DNA of 64,000 bases from Flammula alnicola (Eukaryota; Basidiomycota; Agaricomycetes; Agaricales; Strophariaceae), in assembly GCA_015499995.1 (NCBI GenBank), contig JADNRV010000015.1, forward strand, positions 186,001-250,000. Reading direction: 5' to 3'. The notes below the pieces were generated by a model. That model saw only the letters and a program-made list of their open reading frames with translations. It was not told where the DNA came from and searched no databases. Made by a program: the position numbers and the translations under genes. Positions 60,690 through 64,000 of the stretch are shown one piece after another. Each line of letters begins with the position of its first letter. Within the stretch, counting starts at the first letter, position 1.

Positions 60690-60690
60690 T

Positions 60691-63379
60691 GTTTTCCGAA
60701 CACATATGACGCAGATATTGTTGTAGGAGAAGAATTGTTCAGATATATCATAAAGCATGCATCGAGTCATGGACCTGGAATGGACGGCGATACCGAGCGT
60801 GCGGGTACGCAAATCAATCACAAGAAGTTAAGTCCAAGTGGAGTCCGGAGTATGTGACTTTACGAGATATCCTCTCTGATATCCCGTCGACATACTCAGT
60901 CTCCACCTCAATACTGCGGGAGATCTTTTTACACACGATTACCCTTTCAAAGGCGCTCTTTCAGCGATGTGACGGGATGTAGGGATTTTCTATTCCTCGA
61001 AGGCTCGTTCAAGCAGATCCATATGTTCGCGATACCAAAATATCAAAAGCCAACAATAGACGAACTTCAAAGAAAGGAACAACCACGTTTTCCCATCTGC
61101 TCCACACGATAGGATCACACTCCATAATATTTTATGTTTGTCCAGACCTAAGCATTTAATTTCCGTCAATGTAAACCCTTGCCTCGGTAGTGCGGTCCTG
61201 TTACACGATGGTGGATTTTAACCTTCGATCTCAGATACATTCGCGGAAAGCAGCAATAGCTCAAGCGCTCAGTCGCAGCAACGGCAACGCAATTGATTGT
61301 TCTTTCTATTGAACTTCGAGCCTGCCATCATAAGGATTTGCGCACCCGAGTGACAACACATGGTCGAGCATTGGCAATCATCTACGGTACAACGACGCAC
61401 ATCCAACCAATATCACTGGACCACGCAAGATCTCTGGACGATTTACTCGCAGGCAAAATTCCGGTTTGATTTTCAAATTCCTTCTGTCTCTCGCATCAAT
61501 GACGCGCTTTGGATTGCAGCTTGATCTCCTCATCATATCACCCCTTTCTGCCAGATGGCGGCGATCACATTGGACGTCAGTTGAATACCTGCATTAACCC
61601 TCTTTCTAGCCTTGCACAAACCTCCTTCCGCCTCCACAACCCTAAAATACCTTTTACCGGATGGAAAGTTCTTTACAAGCTCGGTCTTTTTTCGTTGGGA
61701 CCGACTTCAAGTTGGTGACGGATCAATCAATATTCAATATTCAATGGGCATCCGGTCGCACCTGACAATCTTTCCTCAAGTGCAAATTCCGCTCGTACTC
61801 TCACCAACTCTGAAAATGCAGGCTACAAAACCTCGGACAACTGGACGTAAACGCGTCATCAGCATCTCCTAACGTTGACGCCAACTGCTCCATGAATGCG
61901 TTCGAGACTGGCCGCTCATCCTTCAGTGGCTACGTCAAGTCCCTTCCATTCTCGAATACTTACATTGCCTAGTCTCCCGTAGTCAGACTATTAAATTCGT
62001 GACTTTTGTTGTTTATGACAGAGTCATATATATACATCGCCAACCCTGACGCATCCTTACTAGTACTCCCACGACGCAAACGCCGCCGACTTTTAGAAGC
62101 GAATGTCTCATCTCTCGCTTCCACTCCACAACCCTTACGCTCACACCGGACCAGCTAACACCTTTGCCAGAGACGGTAGCGCAGCGCAAGCGTTCAACTT
62201 CAAGTCAGTTATTCGGGCCGGGGAACTATCAGATTAGATCATACATAGATGGAAGGTTGTTTGTCCCTATCATTGACAAAACAGACTGAGCCGAAGAGCA
62301 ACGCCCTCTCCCTCTCGCATCAACCTCCATGAGCGAAGTCGCGCAAAACGAATCCCTCCGATGTCCTTGCCCCACAGTTCATCTCACCCTATGTTAGCTT
62401 TTCTTCTTTGGCCGACATAGCCCGGGCTGTGCTAAGTTATTTTCGACTCCTCTGAAGTCACGGAGAGGCGATAGATCATGAGTTACGACTCGGGTCGCGA
62501 GGGCAGCGTCATGTCAGAACTTCCTCTGGGGTGAAAATTATCATGGAACAGATGAATGAATACGAACCACAGCACTGGCTCTGAGGCCTGCCAACTGCTT
62601 CCATTGCATTCATTTCATGGATATGTCTTCTGGAGAAACATATCTCGGGACATCACCGAGCATGGCGATGCGTGAACACGATGCTGCCACAAAGTGCGTC
62701 ATGGGAAAGCCTCGAGCACAGAAACTCTCATAGCTGCTAAATATCCACTATTCTCCCATGTCAACTCCTCATCAGCAGATCGGAACTGTCAATCCCACCT
62801 TGAGTTGAGGCCATATTAACGTGGTTAACTTTTAGAAAGCACAGACTCGACAAAATTGTTCTCTCACCTCGTACTATATCCATGTCGAGAACGTGATATC
62901 CCACTCCAGCCAAGTATTACGGGATGTCAAATGATTGTTCGATATCGACTTCGACTTCCAAAATTCCACTCCGACAACGTAAAGCTGCGTCGGACAAGCT
63001 GGCGGATGCGCCCGATCTGCCTCTTAAGGAGGCATTAGGTGGCTCTTTAATGCCTTCACAGAGCACGAGAGATTGATGTTGACGCAAACTGTTTGTCTCG
63101 CTTTTGCAGGTGTCTGATACTCATGGCATTGTGATGCTCTATGTGCGTCATTTTCCCGCTACCTTTTGCTTTGTTTCTCTGTTCGACAAAAAATTTGTAT
63201 TACAGACGTCCTCATGGCCAATGAAATGGTAATCAAACCATTATAGGAGCCCCACTCTTCTCGAAATACAGCAGTGCTCCACTTCGACAATCCTGGAAGT
63301 TGCAAACTGCAAGATTATCCAGTTTCTGTGATGTATCAGATTGCGAACGTTGCATTAATTTCCGTCCAAAGGTATTATG
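60691..63379. other. Long spacer between the two hydrophobins
   Basis: About 2.7 kb with no conserved coding segment on either strand. The only local feature is a TATATATA (62027-62034) ahead of a 44-codon ORF. No terminal inverted repeats, transposase or tRNA was seen. It presumably contains both hydrophobin upstream regions, since the genes point outward. Confidence 0.5.
62103..62237 (+). CDS. Possible short ORF, 44 residues, downstream of a TATA box
   Basis: ATG at 62103 opens MSHLSLPLHNPYAHTGPANT and stops at 62237. A TATATATA lies 69 bases before the ATG, the same spacing as in both hydrophobin promoters here. The peptide lacks a signal sequence and a CaaX end, so it is neither a hydrophobin nor a mating pheromone precursor. 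It may be the first exon of a longer gene or chance. Confidence 0.2.
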   Translation: MSHLSLPLHNPYAHTGPANTFARDGSAAQAFNFKSVIRAGELSD

Positions 63380-64000
63380 TCGAGAGGTACAAAAGCTCTC
63401 TCATTCGACTGGCATTCTTCACTCGAACAATTCTCAGCATTCGTTCAAGTACCACTATTCTCAACATGCAATTCAAACTCTCCGCTCTTGCCACCGTCGC
63501 TCTCGCCACCACCCTTGCGGCCGCCACCCTTACTCGCCGCCAATCAGATCAGTGCAACACTGGATCTATCCAGTGCTGCAACAGCGTTCAGAGTGCCAGC
63601 ACTCCCTCTGTCGCTACGCTCCTCGGCCTTTTGGGCATTGCCGCCCAGGGCGTCACTGGCCTCGTCGGCGTGACCTGCTCTCCCATCACCGGCGTCGGTG
63701 TCAGCGGCACCTCATGGTAGGCATCTTATTTTTCACCGTTCAATATTTACCATTCTGACACTATATCGACAGCTCTGCTCAGCCCGTTTGCTGCACTAAC
63801 GACTCTTTCAGTAAGCCCTCCTTCGACGATATTCAACCTATCTGCTTTTTATACATATGTCTGACTTTTTCTACTAGATGGTGTAGTCGCTCTTGGATGC
63901 ACCCCGATCAACATCGCCTTGTAGGAAATTGAACTTTTGGAGGATCGTAGTCGTATCAAGTTGTCTCGTTGATGTCAAGTTAGCTATGAAATTCGTGCTC
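63380..64000 (+). repeat. Right arm of hydrophobin inverted duplication
   Basis: Counterpart of the left arm at 60040-60690 in opposite orientation. Similarity is still visible at the last base of the window, so the arm may extend further. Confidence 0.85.
63466..63924 (+). CDS. Class I hydrophobin, copy 2 (intact)
   Basis: Start MQFKLSALATVALATTLAAA at 63466 is a signal peptide, followed by TLTRRQSDQCNTGSIQCCNS, SVQSASTPSVATLLGLLGIA and GVTCSPITGVGVSGTS in the first exon. The first intron starts at 63717 (GTAGGC...CGACAG) and joins to CSAQPVCCTNDSF, and the second (63812-63878) joins to NGVVALGCTPINIAL, stopping at 63924. The eight Cys follow the hydrophobin order C, CC, C, C, CC, C. The two introns sit at the same places as in copy 1. 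The gene is intact, unlike copy 1 as sequenced. Its upstream element is TACAAAA rather than TATAAAA, so expression may differ. Confidence 0.95.

Larger units (their letters stand above)
60040..60690 (-). repeat. Left arm of hydrophobin inverted duplication
   Basis: The hydrophobin gene at 60151-60614 together with about 110 bases of 3' flank and about 70 bases of 5' flank is repeated in opposite orientation at 63380-64000. Shared flanks include TTCACTCGAACAATTCTCAG before the start and GGAAATTGAACTTTTGGAGG after the stop. Confidence 0.85.

Noticed and set aside
62103..62237. Mating pheromone precursor
   Set aside because: The 44-residue ORF has no C-terminal CaaX box.

Overview
The window is nuclear DNA from a filamentous basidiomycete, most likely a mushroom-forming agaricomycete. 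The genes are dense and split by many short introns (about 50-90 bases, GT...AG). Two class I hydrophobins are present, and most other products are conserved fungal housekeeping proteins. There is no operon structure, prophage, CRISPR array or intact transposon. I assigned about 25 protein genes and one intron-containing tRNA-Arg by joining exons across frames by eye, so splice sites are approximate unless stated.

Layout. 1-16 kb: end of a PHD-finger protein (+), an Alr1/Mnr2-type CorA magnesium transporter (-), tRNA-Arg(UCU) (+), a Uds1-domain coiled-coil protein (-), the ERMES subunit Mdm34 (+) and a Virilizer-like protein of the m6A writer complex (-). 16-28 kb: ORM1 sphingolipid regulator (+), MTD1 folate dehydrogenase (-), protein phosphatase inhibitor-2 (-), SEC18/NSF (-), a STIMATE/YPL162C membrane protein (+) and a B-box plus UPF0652 protein (+). 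28-41 kb: eIF3m (-), an unknown protein (-), a possible 56-residue membrane protein (+), Kex1 carboxypeptidase (-), a secretory-pathway membrane protein (+), a CNH-like protein (+) and a GH18 chitinase (-). 41-60 kb: a damaged gene of unknown family (-), an MFS sugar transporter (-), a SET-domain methyltransferase (+), a GH3 beta-glucosidase (-), an RNF220-like RING ligase (+), TOM7 (-), eIF3f (+), UreF (-) and an AFG1-like ATPase (+). 60-64 kb: two hydrophobin genes in inverted orientation around about 2.7 kb with little recognisable content.

The genes do not form one pathway. Many lie head to head over short shared promoters (Virilizer/ORM1, SEC18/STIMATE, TOM7/eIF3f, UreF/AFG1, CorA/tRNA). 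The chitinase, sugar transporter and beta-glucosidase form a loose carbohydrate-use neighbourhood.

The strongest unexpected signal is technical but important. More than 20 times, a conserved protein continues in another frame as if exactly one base were missing, including inside SEC18, a RING finger and UPF0652. About half of these places can be put at a CC|G. This looks like indel error in the assembly rather than biology, and it would break automated gene models. Biological points worth following are the Virilizer homologue with a hidden last exon, the hydrophobin inverted duplication with different TATA boxes, an upstream ORF overlapping the MTD1 start as ATGA, and a tandem duplication downstream of the magnesium transporter. 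I did not find a clearly new multi-gene system.
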